DNA of 50,507 bases from Nocardiopsis sp. MG754419 (GTDB lineage Bacteria; Actinomycetota; Actinomycetes; Streptosporangiales; Streptosporangiaceae). The stretch lies in the NCBI RefSeq assembly GCF_018207095.1, contig NZ_QOCZ01000023.1:1-50507 (forward strand), given 5' to 3'. The notes below the pieces were generated by a model. That model did not search any database. It was not told the DNA's origin and saw nothing but the letters and a program-made list of their open reading frames with translations. This document shows, one piece after another, positions 1 through 9,651 of the stretch. Made by a program: the position numbers and the translations under genes. Position 1 is the stretch's first letter. Each line of letters starts with the position of its first letter.

Positions 1-1691
1 CCCCGCCCGTCCTCACGGCCGGGGTCCTCGTCGTCACCGTCCCGATCCGTGCCGTCGGTGTCGGTGGCTGTGTCGGCGCCCCCGGTGTCGGTCTCGGCGA
101 GGTGGTAGGGGTCCTCCAGCGGGACCTCGGCACGGAACTCGGCTCCGTCGGGGCCGGCCACGACCTCCTCGTCGTGCACGTACCAGGCCTCCACGTCGGC
201 CTCCGACGCCGGGTCGCTCGGTGCCGGACCCTCGTCGCGCTCCCGGTCGTCGGGCAGGTGTCCGCCGGCCGGCCCCCAGGCCGTGACGTTGCGCAGGTCG
301 GGCATCTTGGCCAGGGTGAACTGCGGGTCCAGGCCGTTGCGGAGCTGCCGACTGTAGTCGGCGAGCAGACGGAAGGCGATGGTGGACAGCGGGGCGATCG
401 CCAACAGGTTGACGGTCGCCATGACGCCCATGGAGATGTCGGCGACGTTCCACACCAGCGTCAGCGGTGCCACGCAGCCGAGGAAGACGGCGGCCAGCAC
501 CGCGGTGCGGAAGTAGGTCATGTGACGCGGTGAGGCGTCGAGGAACTGGAGGTTGGACTCTCCGTAGTAGTAGTTCCCCAGGACCGACGTCCACGCCAGG
601 AGGAACAGGATGACGGTGAGGGCGTGGATGGACCAGCCGCCCAGCGCGCTCTCCAGAGCGGTCTGGGTGACCTCGATGGGGGCGATGTCGGGGTCGAACT
701 CGGTGCCGTACAGCAGCACGATGAACGCCGTGACCGAGCAGACCAGCCAGGTGTCGAAGTACACGCCCAGGGTCTGGACGAGCCCCTGCTTGGCGGGGTG
801 GGAGACCGACGCGGTCGCACCGGCGTTGGGCGCCGAACCCAGACCGGCCTCATTGGAGAACATGCCGCGCCGCATGCCCCACAGGATCGCGGTGCCCACA
901 CCGCCCGCGGCGACCTCGCGCAGCCCGAAGGCGTGACCGAAGATGGCTCCGAAGACGCCGGGCACGGCCTGGATGTTGAGGATCACGACGGTGATCCCGA
1001 GCAGGACGTAGAGGATCGCCATCAGGGGCACGAGCGCCTGGGCCACGGTGGCGATGCGTCGCACGCCACCGAAGATCACGGAGGCGGTGATGGCGGCCAG
1101 GGCCAGCCCCACCGACACGTCGAGCACCCAGCCGGTGTTGCCGCCGAGTGCGCCCACCGTGGTGCCGATCGCCCCGGCGATGCTGTTGGCCTGGACGGAG
1201 TTGAAGATGAGGCTGAACGTCACGGTGATGATGACGGCGAAGAGCACGCCCATCCAGCGTTGACCCAGCCCGTAGAGCATGTAGTAGGCGGGACCGCCCC
1301 GGAAGCCGGTGCTGGTGCGCACCTTGTACAGCTGGGCCAGGGTCGACTCCACGAAGGACGCCCCGCCCAGCACGGCCGCCATCAGCCACATCCAGAACAC
1401 GGCACCGGGACCACCGAGCATGATCGCCAGGGTGACGCCGACGATGTTGCCGGTCCCCACTCGGGAGGCCGCCGACAGCGCGAAGGCCTGGAAGGACGAG
1501 ATCTCCCGGCCGCCGTCGGGTGCCAGCCCGGGGCTGCTGCGGATGACGCGGAACATCTCCGGAAGCAACCGGATCTGGACGAACCCCGAGCGCACGGTGA
1601 AGTAGACGGCCAGGATGACCAACAGCGGGATGAGGAAGTAGGTCCAGAAGACGTCGTTGAGGGCGACGAGCGCGTTGTTGAGGACGGTCAC
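1..1691 (-). CDS. Sodium:alanine/glycine symporter (AGCS family), C-terminus cut by window edge
   Basis: An open frame reads from a GTG at 1691 off the left edge (about 563 codons seen). It has many hydrophobic helices and two AGCS hallmark segments, RVGTGNIVGV near residue 75 and FSNEAGLGSAPNAGATA near residue 280. The family imports alanine or glycine with sodium across the plasma membrane. The start is set by GAAGGGGA a few bases upstream. The last ~90 visible residues form a hydrophilic, Asp/Glu-rich tail beyond the usual transporter core (AGCS proteins are usually ~450-500 aa), so this is a long member. It is separated from the helicase by a strong terminator and appears to be transcribed alone. 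The family is secure; the exact substrate is not. Confidence 0.9.
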   Translation of the reverse strand, partial: MTVLNNALVALNDVFWTYFLIPLLVILAVYFTVRSGFVQIRLLPEMFRVIRSSPGLAPDGGREISSFQAFALSAASRVGTGNIVGVTLAIMLGGPGAVFWMWLMAAVLGGASFVESTLAQLYKVRTSTGFRGGPAYYMLYGLGQRWMGVLFAVIITVTFSLIFNSVQANSIAGAIGTTVGALGGNTGWVLDVSVGLALAAITASVIFGGVRRIATVAQALVPLMAILYVLLGITVVILNIQAVPGVFGAIFGHAFGLREVAAGGVGTAILWGMRRGMFSNEAGLGSAPNAGATASVSHPAKQGLVQTLGVYFDTWLVCSVTAFIVLLYGTEFDPDIAPIEVTQTALESALGGWSIHALTVILFLLAWTSVLGNYYYGESNLQFLDASPRHMTYFRTAVLAAVFLGCVAPLTLVWNVADISMGVMATVNLLAIAPLSTIAFRLLADYSRQLRNGLDPQFTLAKMPDLRNVTAWGPAGGHLPDDRERDEGPAPSDPASEADVEAWYVHDEEVVAGPDGAEFRAEVPLEDPYHLAETDTGGADTATDTDGTDRDGDDEDPGREDGR

Positions 1692-1838
1692 GCGTTCCCC
1701 TTCAGGTGGGCGTGGTGGTCCCGAGTGCGATTTCGGGGTTTCCCGCCCACTGTCCTCGTCGCCGTGGTGATCGCTCCCCCGGGACACGCGAAGAGGCGGT
1801 AAAGGACCGTAAACACGCCGTTCCCGCCGCACGACGAA

Positions 1839-1874
1839 GGGGCCCGGGACGGCGTGTGTGCCGTCCCGGGCCCC
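1839..1874 (-). terminator. Strong hairpin terminator after the helicase gene
   Basis: A perfect 15-bp inverted repeat (arms 1839-1853 and 1860-1874, GGGGCCCGGGACGGC and its complement) with a 6-base loop lies ~80 bp past the helicase stop. It has no T-run, as is common for actinobacterial terminators. Confidence 0.75.
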
Positions 1875-1956
1875 GGAAGCGGTGCCCCCGCGCGAGCGAC
1901 GAAGGTGCGATCACCCTGGGGTGAGCGCGCCCTCGGCCTCGCCCGGAGGTCGCCGC

Positions 1957-3600
1957 CTAGTGCTGGGGAGCGGAGTCGTAGCGCTCGCCCCTGCGGGGGC
2001 CGCCGCCACGACGGTCGCCACGGTATCCGCCGCGCGGACCGCCGCCGCCACGACGGTCGCCGCCGTAACCGCCACGACGCTCGCCACCGTAGCCACCGCC
2101 CCGGTAACCGCCCTCGGAGCGCTCACCGCGGTAACCGCCGCCTTCGCCACGGTCGTCACGACGGTAACCGCCCTCGGGGCGGTCGCCGCGGTCGTTGCGA
2201 CGGTAGCCGCCCTCGGGGCGGTCGCCGCGGTAGCCGCCGCCACGGTCGTCGCGGCGCTCGCCACGGTAACCGCCGCCTTCGCCACGGTCGTTACGACGGT
2301 CGCCACGGTAACCGCCTCGGTAGCCACCACCGTTACCGCGGTACCCACCACCGCTGCGACGGGGGCCGCCACGGCCGCGACGGGGACGCTCGGGCTCGGG
2401 CGGCTCGATCCACGGCTCCCAGGAGGGCTCCTTGGCTCCGGTCACCTCGCTGAGCAGTTCGTCGCCGGGGTTGACCAGGTGCTGCTTGGCGTCGACGCCG
2501 GCGTCACTGAGCAGACGACGGGCCATGCGGCGCTGGTTGGGCGCGACCAGGGAGACCACGGAACCGGAGGAACCGGCGCGGGCCGTGCGGCCGCCGCGGT
2601 GCAGGTAGTCCTTGTGACCGGTGGGCAGGTCGATGTTGACGACCAGGTCGATACCGTCGACGTGGATGCCGCGGGCGGCGACGTCGGTGGCGACCAGGGC
2701 CTGGATCCGACCCTCACGGAACTTGGCCAGGGTGCGGGTGCGCACGCTCTGGGTCTTGCCGCCGTGCAGGGAGGCGCAGGGGACGCCGGCCTCGATCAGC
2801 TGCTCGCTGATGGTGTCGGCGCGGTACTTGCTGCGCACGAACATGATGGTGCGACCCTCGCGCGCGGCGATCTGGGCGACGATCGTGTTCTTGTCGCGGG
2901 GCAGCACCTTGAGCAGGTGGTGCTCCATGGTGGTGACCTGCGAGACGGGCGGGTCGACGGAGTGGGTCTGCGGCTCGTTCATGTACTTGCGCACGAGCTT
3001 GTCGACGTCGCCGTCCAGCGTGGCCGAGAACAGCAGGGTCTGACCGTCGGGGCGCACCTGGTCCAGAAGTTCGCTGACCTGGGGCATGAAGCCCATGTCG
3101 CACATCTGGTCGGCCTCGTCCAGCACCGAGACCTCGACGTCGCCCAGGTCGCAGGCGCCCTGCTCGATGAGGTCGGTGAGGCGCCCGGGGGTGGCGACGA
3201 GGACGTCGACGCCGCGGCGCAGTTCGTTGATCTGGCGGGTGTAGGAGCTGCCACCGACCACGTCGCCGACGCGCACGCCCACGACGCGGGCGTAGCCGCG
3301 CAGGGAGTCGCGCACCTGGTGGGCGAGTTCACGGGTGGGCACCAGGATCAGGGCCCGGGGGCGGTTGGCGGCGGCGCGGCGCTCGGCGCAGCGCATCAGG
3401 ACCGGCAGGCCGAAGGCCAGGGTCTTGCCCGATCCGGTCCGACCACAGCCGAGGACGTCGCGGCCCTCGATCGCGTCGGGAATGGTGGCGGCCTGGATCG
3501 GGAACGGGGTGGTCACACCGTTACGGGCCAGCTCATCGACGATGTCCTTGGGCAGGCCCAAGCCGTCGAAGGCAGGCATTACGGCAGTGTCCGTCGTCAA
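1957..3600 (-). CDS. DEAD-box ATP-dependent RNA helicase with RG-rich tail
   Basis: The 547-aa protein has the full helicase motif set: Q-motif region [11 protein letters not shown], Walker A GRTGSGKT (~res 53-60), [22 protein letters not shown] (DEAD), [16 protein letters not shown] and [10 protein letters not shown]. Residues ~400-547 are a low-complexity tail of YRGG/RGD/RRDDRGE repeats of the kind that binds RNA non-specifically. Such proteins unwind structured RNA in ribosome assembly, decay and cold adaptation. TTG 3600 is chosen because GAGGAAGG lies 10 bases upstream; ATG 3579 is the alternative. It is preceded by a ~340-bp non-coding stretch that could be a long leader, as in cold-induced helicases (inference). 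Confidence 0.93.
   Translation of the reverse strand: MTTDTAVMPAFDGLGLPKDIVDELARNGVTTPFPIQAATIPDAIEGRDVLGCGRTGSGKTLAFGLPVLMRCAERRAAANRPRALILVPTRELAHQVRDSLRGYARVVGVRVGDVVGGSSYTRQINELRRGVDVLVATPGRLTDLIEQGACDLGDVEVSVLDEADQMCDMGFMPQVSELLDQVRPDGQTLLFSATLDGDVDKLVRKYMNEPQTHSVDPPVSQVTTMEHHLLKVLPRDKNTIVAQIAAREGRTIMFVRSKYRADTISEQLIEAGVPCASLHGGKTQSVRTRTLAKFREGRIQALVATDVAARGIHVDGIDLVVNIDLPTGHKDYLHRGGRTARAGSSGSVVSLVAPNQRRMARRLLSDAGVDAKQHLVNPGDELLSEVTGAKEPSWEPWIEPPEPERPRRGRGGPRRSGGGYRGNGGGYRGGYRGDRRNDRGEGGGYRGERRDDRGGGYRGDRPEGGYRRNDRGDRPEGGYRRDDRGEGGGYRGERSEGGYRGGGYGGERRGGYGGDRRGGGGPRGGYRGDRRGGGPRRGERYDSAPQH
2000..2390 (-). repeat. Degenerate in-frame repeats encoding the helicase RG-rich tail
   Basis: Imperfect direct repeats of about 18-30 bases encode Tyr-Arg-Gly-Gly/Asp-Arg-Arg units. 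They are coding repeats rather than a mobile or CRISPR array, and are a likely place for length variation between strains. Confidence 0.7.
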
Positions 3601-3939
3601 GTGACGTGTACCTTCCTCATCGTTTGGCGGCGTTTCGAGGAAGGCTCCACAGGGTCACGGCGGACCAGCGAAGAAATCACACAAACGCGCCTGATCACAC
3701 GCGGAAGCGACCCCGAATCGTGTGGGGTTCGTGTGCTCTTCGGGTCAAGAGTGATGTCGACCGGGTCGACACGCTCACCGCGTCTTGGCGGCCCGGCGCG
3801 CTCGGATGCGCGCGGCATTGAACGACCGCTTGCAGCAGCGTACTAGAGATCATTCGAGATCGGGGACGGGATGGGTGTTTTTCCCCGGTGATACGGGTCT
3901 CCCCTCCCGTTCCCCGAAGGTACGGATGTGGCCGCGTGA
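3601..3939. other. 339-bp non-coding region upstream of the helicase gene
   Basis: I see no credible gene. It holds a possible long 5' leader for the helicase and, at its right end (3861-3916), an imperfect stem (CGGGGACGGGA against TCCCGTTCCCCG, one bulge, ~33-base loop) that could end transcription from the enoyl-CoA hydratase gene. No riboswitch family was recognised. Confidence 0.4.
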
Positions 3940-4782
3940 TCAGGAGCCCGCGGTCATGGCCCCGACCAGGGCTTTGAGCCGTGCGACCTGGGCCGTGCGT
4001 TCGGCCGCGCACTGCTCCTCGAGCGTGTTGCCCTCGGCCTGCCGAAGGAGGGACTTGGTGGCGGTGGCCGCACCCGGGTCGACGGCGAGGAGCCCGGCGA
4101 TGGCGTCGTCGACGGCACCGTCGAGCTCCTCGACGCCGACCACGAGCGTGGCGAGTCCGAGTTCACGGGACTCCTCGGCGCCGACCGTACGGGCGGTCAG
4201 GCAGATCTCGGTGGCGCGGTGCACGCCGACGATGTCCACCAGGGGCTTGGTGCCGGTGAGGTCCGGCACCAGCCCCAGGGCGGGTTCCTTCATGCAGAAC
4301 CTGGCGTCGTCGGCGAGGATGCGCAGGTCACAGGCGAGGGCCAACTGGAATCCGGCTCCGATGGCGTGCCCCCGCACGGCGGCGATGGTCACCAGATCGG
4401 GTCGGCGCAACCAGAGGAACCCCTCCTGGAGCCCGGCGATGTAGGCGTCCAGGTCGGCGTCGTCGGTCTCGCCCTCGGCCAGTCCGGCGATGATGGAGCG
4501 TTCTCCCTCCACCCCGTCGGGGGTGAACATACCGAGGTCGACACCGGCGGAAAAGATGTCGCCGGCCCCGGCGATGACGACGATTCGGACATCATCGGAG
4601 AGCGTCTGGCCGATGTGGGCCAGGGTCGTCCAGGTGCGTCCGGTCATCGCGTTGCGGCGTTCGGGGCGGTCGATGGTGATACGGGCGACCGGTCCCTCGA
4701 CCGCCAGGCGCAGTCCCGCACGCGTCAGCTCCTCCTCGGTGGGCGCCTGTAGCGTGCGGTGCTCCTGCGGGGCCTGGGTCAT
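3940..4782 (-). CDS. Enoyl-CoA hydratase/isomerase (crotonase) family protein
   Basis: The 280-aa crotonase fold protein shows the CoA/oxyanion-hole segments AGAGDIFSAGVDLGMF (~res 70-85) and VRGHAIGAGFQLALACDLRI (~res 140-160). Family members hydrate or isomerise enoyl-CoA thioesters. The usual second catalytic Glu region reads LGLVPDLTGTKPL, with Asp rather than the common Glu/Gly pattern, so the exact reaction is open. ATG 4782 has GGAGGAAGAC directly upstream. Its promoter region carries the 14-base motif (4816-4829) that also precedes fadA at 43 kb, which supports a role in acyl-CoA breakdown. Confidence 0.85.
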   Translation of the reverse strand: MTQAPQEHRTLQAPTEEELTRAGLRLAVEGPVARITIDRPERRNAMTGRTWTTLAHIGQTLSDDVRIVVIAGAGDIFSAGVDLGMFTPDGVEGERSIIAGLAEGETDDADLDAYIAGLQEGFLWLRRPDLVTIAAVRGHAIGAGFQLALACDLRILADDARFCMKEPALGLVPDLTGTKPLVDIVGVHRATEICLTARTVGAEESRELGLATLVVGVEELDGAVDDAIAGLLAVDPGAATATKSLLRQAEGNTLEEQCAAERTAQVARLKALVGAMTAGS

Positions 4783-4815
4783 GTCTTCCTCCGTCGGATC
4801 GGTGACACTCCGACT

Positions 4816-4829
4816 TTACTCGCCGGTAA
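4816..4829 (-). promoter_or_regulatory. Candidate beta-oxidation operator overlapping a -10 box
   Basis: Read on the minus strand this is TTACCGGCGAGTAA, an interrupted palindrome (TTAC...GTAA) followed by AGT so that TAAAGT can serve as a -10. Thirteen of 14 bases recur at 43052-43065 upstream of fadA. The regulator is unknown; a TetR- or FadR-type acyl-CoA sensor is an inference. Confidence 0.55.
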
Positions 4830-4849
4830 CCATGCCTGCGCGACCGGCG

Positions 4850-5056
4850 TCACGCCTTGCGGGTCGCTCCTCCACGCCCGCGCAACTCCACGCCGGCCTC
4901 ACCCAACAGTCGATGGACGAAACCATAGGAGCGTCCGGTGGCCGCGGCCAGACTGCGAATGCTCTCCCCTCCGTCGTAACGGCTTTTGAGCTCGGCCGCC
5001 AGATCGGCTCTGCTGGCGCCCGAGACCCGGGTTCCCTTCCTCAATTGATCACTCAC
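4850..5056 (-). CDS. Small helix-turn-helix protein
   Basis: A 68-aa protein from GTG 5056, chosen because GGAGAGGG lies just upstream; an in-frame ATG at 5110 would add 18 residues that look unlike protein. The segment IRSLAAATGRSYGFVHRLL is a recognisable HTH, followed by a basic tail (GRGGATRKA). Similar one-domain HTH proteins beside ABC-F genes are common in actinomycetes (from memory). It is probably a DNA-binding protein, but its targets and role cannot be told from the sequence. Confidence 0.75.
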   Translation of the reverse strand: MSDQLRKGTRVSGASRADLAAELKSRYDGGESIRSLAAATGRSYGFVHRLLGEAGVELRGRGGATRKA

Positions 5057-5204
5057 GGTTCCCTCTCCTTCAAGACGGTCCGATCCCCCAATGGTCGGAA
5101 CCACTGTCATGTTCGGGCATCGCCGTCACGCACCGCCACATCCGACATCGACTACGTTGGGTGATCCGTATTTCGGAAAGACAAAAACCGCGACCGAAAA
5201 GGGA

Positions 5205-5241
5205 GGGGGTGAACCTCTCAGCACACTGAGCGTCCACCCCC
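5205..5241 (-). terminator. Nested hairpin terminator after the ABC-F gene
   Basis: Outer arms GGGGGTG (5205-5211) and CACCCCC (5235-5241) enclose CTCAG/CTGAG. On the minus strand the next bases include CCCTTTTC and a later TTTTTG, so this can act as an intrinsic terminator. Confidence 0.65.
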
Positions 5242-5265
5242 GTCACCGTGGTCCCACGGAATCCC

Positions 5266-6864
5266 TCAGGCCAGGGCGATGAGGTCCTCGAAGTCGGGGT
5301 TCCACATGTCCTCGACCCCGTCCGGAAGCATGATGACGCGCTCGGGCTGGAGCGCCTCCACGGCACCCTCGTCGTGGGTCACGAGGACGATCGCGCCCTT
5401 GTAGTTGCGCAGCGCCCCCAGGATCTCCTCGCGGCTGGCCGGGTCCAGGTTGTTGGTGGGCTCGTCCAGGAGCAGCACGTTCGCACTGGAGACCACCAGA
5501 GTCGCCAGGGCCAACCGCGTCTTCTCACCGCCCGAGAGCACGCCTGCGGGCTTGTCCACGTCGTCGCCGGTGAAGAGGAACGAACCGAGGGTCTTGCGCG
5601 CCTCGATCTCGGGCAGGTCGGGCGCCGCGCTCATCATGTTCTCCAGCACCGAGCGTTCCACGTCCAGGGTCTCGTGCTCCTGCGCGTAGTACCCGAGCTT
5701 GAGTCCGTGGCCCGGAACGACCCGTCCGGTGTCGGCCTCCTCGACCCCGCCCAGCAGACGGAGCATGGTCGTCTTGCCCGCGCCGTTGAGACCCAGGACG
5801 ACCACGCGACTGCCCTTGTCGATGGCCAGGTCCACACCGGTGAAGATCTCCAGCGAACCGTAGGACTTGGACAGCCCCTCGGCCATCAGCGGAGTGCGAC
5901 CGCAGGGGGCCGGGTCCGGGAAGCGCAGCTTGGCGACCTTGTCGGCCTTGCGCAGTCCCTGCACCCCGCCGACGATCTTGTCGGCGCGGTTGAGCATCTG
6001 CTGGGCCGCGCGGGCCTTGGTCGCCTTGTAGCGGAAACGCTCGGCCTGCTTGCGCAGGGTGTCGGCCTGCTTCTCTGCGTTGGCCAGCTCCCGGCGGCGA
6101 CGGCGCTCGTCGTCCTCGCGCTGGACCTGGTACTGCCTCCAGCCCATGTTGTAGATGTCCATGACGCTGCGGTTGGCGTCCAGGTAGAAGACCTTGTTGA
6201 CCACGTGCTCGACCAGGTCGACGTCGTGGCTGATCACGATGAGCCCGCCCTGGTGGGACTTGAGGAAGTCGCGCAGCCACACGATGGAGTCGGCGTCCAG
6301 GTGGTTGGTCGGCTCGTCCAGCAGCAGGGTGTCGGCACCGCTGAACAGAATGCGGGCCAACTCGATACGGCGACGCTGACCACCGGAGAGCGTGTGCAGC
6401 GGCTGCCCCAACACCTTGTCCGGCAGGCCCAGGCTGGAGGCGATGGCCGCGGCCTCGGACTCGGCGGCGTACCCGCCCAGCACGTGGAGGCGCTCCTCCC
6501 AACGGGCGTACTGGCGCACCCCCTTGTTGCGGGTCTTCTCGTGGTCGCTGGCCATCTTCTTCTCGGCCTCGCGCAACCCGTGCAGCGCCTCGTCGATCCC
6601 GCGCGCGGAGAGCACCCGGTCCTTGGCGATGACCTCCAGGTCCCCGGTGCGGGGGTCCTGGGGCAGGTAACCGATGGTGCCCGACGAGGTGACCGTTCCG
6701 CCGGTGGGCATCCCCTCCCCGGCCAGCACCTTGGTCATGGTGGTCTTGCCCGCGCCGTTACGGCCGACCAGACCGATCCGGTCCCCCGCGGCGACCTGGA
6801 AGGTCGTCGGCTCCAACAGGAGTCGGGCTCCGACGCGCATTTCGAGGCCGGTGGCGATCAGCAT
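5266..6864 (-). CDS. ABC-F family ATP-binding protein
   Basis: A 532-aa soluble protein with two complete ATPase cassettes and no membrane domain: Walker A GLVGRNGAGKTTM and VLGLNGAGKTTM, signatures LSGGQRRRIELARI and LSGGEKTRLALATL, Walker B TLLLDEPTNHLD and VLLLDEPTNNLD. A basic coiled linker of ~80 residues sits between the cassettes. ABC-F proteins act on ribosomes, either as translation factors (EttA-like) or in ribosome-protection resistance. The long interdomain linker and isolated context fit a housekeeping type, but resistance function cannot be excluded. ATG 6864 is chosen because the cassette begins at once (MLIATGLEMRVG); upstream residues in the open frame are not protein-like. 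Confidence 0.92.
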   Translation of the reverse strand: MLIATGLEMRVGARLLLEPTTFQVAAGDRIGLVGRNGAGKTTMTKVLAGEGMPTGGTVTSSGTIGYLPQDPRTGDLEVIAKDRVLSARGIDEALHGLREAEKKMASDHEKTRNKGVRQYARWEERLHVLGGYAAESEAAAIASSLGLPDKVLGQPLHTLSGGQRRRIELARILFSGADTLLLDEPTNHLDADSIVWLRDFLKSHQGGLIVISHDVDLVEHVVNKVFYLDANRSVMDIYNMGWRQYQVQREDDERRRRRELANAEKQADTLRKQAERFRYKATKARAAQQMLNRADKIVGGVQGLRKADKVAKLRFPDPAPCGRTPLMAEGLSKSYGSLEIFTGVDLAIDKGSRVVVLGLNGAGKTTMLRLLGGVEEADTGRVVPGHGLKLGYYAQEHETLDVERSVLENMMSAAPDLPEIEARKTLGSFLFTGDDVDKPAGVLSGGEKTRLALATLVVSSANVLLLDEPTNNLDPASREEILGALRNYKGAIVLVTHDEGAVEALQPERVIMLPDGVEDMWNPDFEDLIALA

Positions 6865-7345
6865 GGAAGAGGCATCCTCAAGGTGGTATGGCGATTGCTG
6901 GCGGCCCGGGGCAGCGCGCGACCGGACGCGTACGCGCGCGATCGGCGGCTGGAGACGGGCGGGTGCGTCCCCGGGCGGACCGACCCAGCCTAGACCCTGT
7001 TCGTCGACCCACTGGCGGGTGTTCCTCGGATCGGGCGTCGGCGGACGGTGTCCTCCGTGACCCGGGCCGGGACCGGAGGTGGGATCGCGCGGTGCGAGCC
7101 CTCCCACTGCGAGTTCCGCAGGTTTCCGCCGTGCCCTGGGGCGCCCGAACACGGGCCGCGGCGCGGCGGAGGCCCGGAGGAACACAGCCTAACGGCACGG
7201 GGGAGGCGGAGCACGAGGAGTGCTCCGCCTCCCCCGGTACGGATGGAGGGTGCGCCGTCGCGCCCCCGCCCGCACAACGGGGTCGGGGTGCCCCGCATTC
7301 CCACGTCGGGAAGCGGGGCGCCCACGGGCCGCCGCGCGGGCCGGG
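6865..7345. other. 481-bp intergenic region
   Basis: No gene is supported. On the minus strand TAGGCT at about 6989-6994 is a possible -10 for the ABC-F gene. The left part is GC-rich without clear structure; the right part contains the terminator at 7199-7235. A segment at about 7151-7180 (ACACGGGCCG...GCGCGGCGGAGGCCC) resembles 17070-17098. Confidence 0.5.
7199..7235 (-). terminator. Perfect hairpin terminator after the AI-2E family gene
   Basis: Arms of 15 bp (7199-7213 and 7221-7235, GGGGGAGGCGGAGCA and its complement) with a 7-base loop, 110 bp past the stop of the gene at 7346. Confidence 0.75.
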
Positions 7346-8692
7346 TTACTCCCGGCCGGCCCGCTCCTTGCTCGCGTCGGCGGGCTCCGCGGCGTTCTCG
7401 TCGTGGGCCACCACGACGACCGCCTTCTCCACCTGCGGTTTAGGGCCCTCGTCGGTCTCGGCGGTGGGCTCGGTGTGCACCGGCGGACGGTTGCGCAGCA
7501 GCGCCGCCAGCACCGCGGCGATCGGGGTGGCCAGGAACATGCCCGGGATGTTGCCGAGGATGCCGCCCGCGGTGATCGCGATCAGCACGATGGGCGAGGG
7601 CAGCTCCAGCGCCTGACCGTAGATGCGGGGCGCGAAGAAGCTGCTCTCCGCCTGCTGCACGACGACGACCGCGATGACGATGATGAGGGCGATCACCGGG
7701 CCCTCGGCGACCAGGGCCACCAGGGCCGCCAACAGACCGGTGAGGAACGCCCCGATGACCGGCAGGAACGCACCGATGAAGGTCAGCACGATCAGCGGGA
7801 TCGCCAGGTTCACGTCGAGGAAGATGAGCAGCACCAGACCGATGCCGACGGCGTCGATGACGCCCACCATGGCCACACCGCGCACGTACCGGCCCATCAC
7901 CCCGTAGGCGACACCGCCGGCGTGACGCAGGCCCGGACGGGACTTGGGCGGCAGCAGGGTGACGATCCACTCCATGAGCTTGTCACCGGAGTGCACGAAG
8001 TACACGGTCATGGCGATGACCAGGACCAGGCCGAGCAGGAGCTGCACCACCGCGGCGCCCGCGGTCCACGCTCCGCTGAGCAGCTGGTCGGTGTTGTCGG
8101 TGATCATGCCCTGCAACTGCGCCCAGGCGTTGTTGAGCGCCTCGGTGAGGATCGCCTGGTCGACGAAGGGGATCTCCACGCTCTGGAGTTGGACGAAGGC
8201 GCTGCTGACGCTGACGACGAGTCCGTCGAAACCCTGGATCGCGGGAGAGACGATCATGGTGACCACACCGCTGAGCACGACCAGCGCCGCGAGGATGGAC
8301 AACGCGGTCGAGGAGCCCCGACCCAGTCCCTTCCGTCGCAGCCAGTTGGCCAGGGGCATGAGCAGGGCCGTGATGAAGACGGCCAGCACCACCGGCAGGG
8401 TGATGACGGAAAGGTAGAGCACCGCGTAGACGAACAGACCCACCACGACACCGATGAGCAGGACCCGCCAGGCGACGTCACTGACCATCCGCAGCAGGTC
8501 ACCGGCGCCGACGTCGTCCTGCTCGACCGCGGCCTGTTCGACCGCGGCCTGCTTCTCCCGCCGCTCCCGGGCCTCGGTCTCGGCCCGCACCTCCTCCTGT
8601 GCCTCCAGGTGCGCGAGGCGCTCGGCGCGGGCTCTGCGGGCTACGAGCCACTTGTTGAGGAGCGCCCACACTCCCGGCCGCTGGGCTTGCAC
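7346..8692 (-). CDS. AI-2E family transporter-like membrane protein
   Basis: The 448-aa protein has ~8 predicted membrane helices in the AI-2E/PerM arrangement: a pair near residues 70-115, a long central soluble stretch, then a cluster including VIGAFLTGLLAALVALVAEGPVIALIIVIAVVVVQQAESSFFAPRIYG and GGILGNIPGMFLATPIAAVLAAL, the typical C-terminal signature. Charged N- and C-terminal tails are cytoplasmic. Members have been linked to export of small signals or to ion antiport, so the substrate is not predictable. The GTG start at 8692 has GGAG five bases upstream. Confidence 0.88.
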   Translation of the reverse strand: MQAQRPGVWALLNKWLVARRARAERLAHLEAQEEVRAETEARERREKQAAVEQAAVEQDDVGAGDLLRMVSDVAWRVLLIGVVVGLFVYAVLYLSVITLPVVLAVFITALLMPLANWLRRKGLGRGSSTALSILAALVVLSGVVTMIVSPAIQGFDGLVVSVSSAFVQLQSVEIPFVDQAILTEALNNAWAQLQGMITDNTDQLLSGAWTAGAAVVQLLLGLVLVIAMTVYFVHSGDKLMEWIVTLLPPKSRPGLRHAGGVAYGVMGRYVRGVAMVGVIDAVGIGLVLLIFLDVNLAIPLIVLTFIGAFLPVIGAFLTGLLAALVALVAEGPVIALIIVIAVVVVQQAESSFFAPRIYGQALELPSPIVLIAITAGGILGNIPGMFLATPIAAVLAALLRNRPPVHTEPTAETDEGPKPQVEKAVVVVAHDENAAEPADASKERAGRE

Positions 8693-8815
8693 ATGGACTC
8701 CATTCTCTGGTGGTCATACCGGGGTCGTTCCGAGGAGGGCGACCGCACGGAATGCCAGGATCTTCGGCTGCGGGGGATGGAGGGGAACACGGGGGACGCT
8801 GTGGGGGATGCATCG

Positions 8816-8846
8816 CACGGGGGATCGGTTCTCACCGATCCCCGTG
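8816..8846 (-). terminator. Hairpin terminator after yccF
   Basis: CACGGGGGATCGG pairs with CCGATCCCCGTG (one bulged G, 6-base loop) just past the stop at 8861. Confidence 0.65.
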
Positions 8847-8860
8847 GGAGGAGAACTCCG

Positions 8861-9268
8861 TCAGAACTGCCAGGGTTCCCTGGGGTGCCCGGTACGTACG
8901 ATCTCATTCCCGAAGGGCGCGAGGGCGATGGGGATCATCTTGATCGAGGCCCAGGCCATGGGGATACCGATGATGGTGACCGCGAGGGCGACCGCGGTGG
9001 TGATGTGCCCGATGGTGAGCCACCAGCCTGCCACGATCAACCAGATGACGTTGAGGAACGTGGACCCACCACCCGATCCGGGGCGACGCACCAGGTCACG
9101 GCCGAAGGGCCAGATGGCGTAGCTGGCCATCCGGAAGGAGGCGATCCCGAAGGGGATCGTCACGATGAGAACGCAACAGATGATGCCGGCGATCACGTAC
9201 CCGAGCGCCAGCCAGAATCCGGCGACGAAGATCCAGATGATGTTGAGAATGAGCCGCAGGAGGGCCAC
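8861..9268 (-). CDS. YccF domain-containing inner membrane protein
   Basis: A 135-aa protein made of two similar halves, each with a hydrophobic helix pair and a conserved motif: NIIWIFVAGFWLALGYVIAG...IPFGIASFRMA...WPFGRDLV and NVIWLIVAGWWLTIGHITTA...IPMAWASIKM...APFGNEIV. This duplicated pattern is diagnostic of YccF. Function is unknown; it is a small integral membrane protein. It starts at GTG 9268 with AAGGAGA upstream and is transcribed alone. Confidence 0.88.
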   Translation of the reverse strand: MALLRLILNIIWIFVAGFWLALGYVIAGIICCVLIVTIPFGIASFRMASYAIWPFGRDLVRRPGSGGGSTFLNVIWLIVAGWWLTIGHITTAVALAVTIIGIPMAWASIKMIPIALAPFGNEIVRTGHPREPWQF

Positions 9269-9651
9269 GGTGATTCGTCTCCTTGAGTCTGTGCCGGACG
9301 CGAGCGCGGTTCGTCGGGGAATCGATCGAACGCATCCTGTTTTCTATCGTCTGGGACGCTCGCGCACCATGCACTGTTCCATGTCGGACCCCTGGCCCTA
9401 CCCCTCAGGGACGGCGGAGCCACGGAACGCGATGGGCCGAGCCTCGGCACGGTACACCCGAGGGGTTCCGCTCGCGGAGGGTGAGGGCATACGGTCACAC
9501 CCAATCTCGGAAGGGAGGGTCGACCGGAATGTGATGGGCGCATCAGGGGAACCCCCTAGGCAGGGGCGACATAGCCCCATACGATGTGCTGTGTCCTTCG
9601 CAAGACGGCCGTTCGTGTGATCTGCGACAAACTCGGACATATACCTACAGA

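Noticed and set aside
5266-7185. 639-codon version of the ABC-F gene
   Set aside because: The extra ~107 N-terminal residues are Pro/Arg-rich and unlike the family, which starts at the first cassette.
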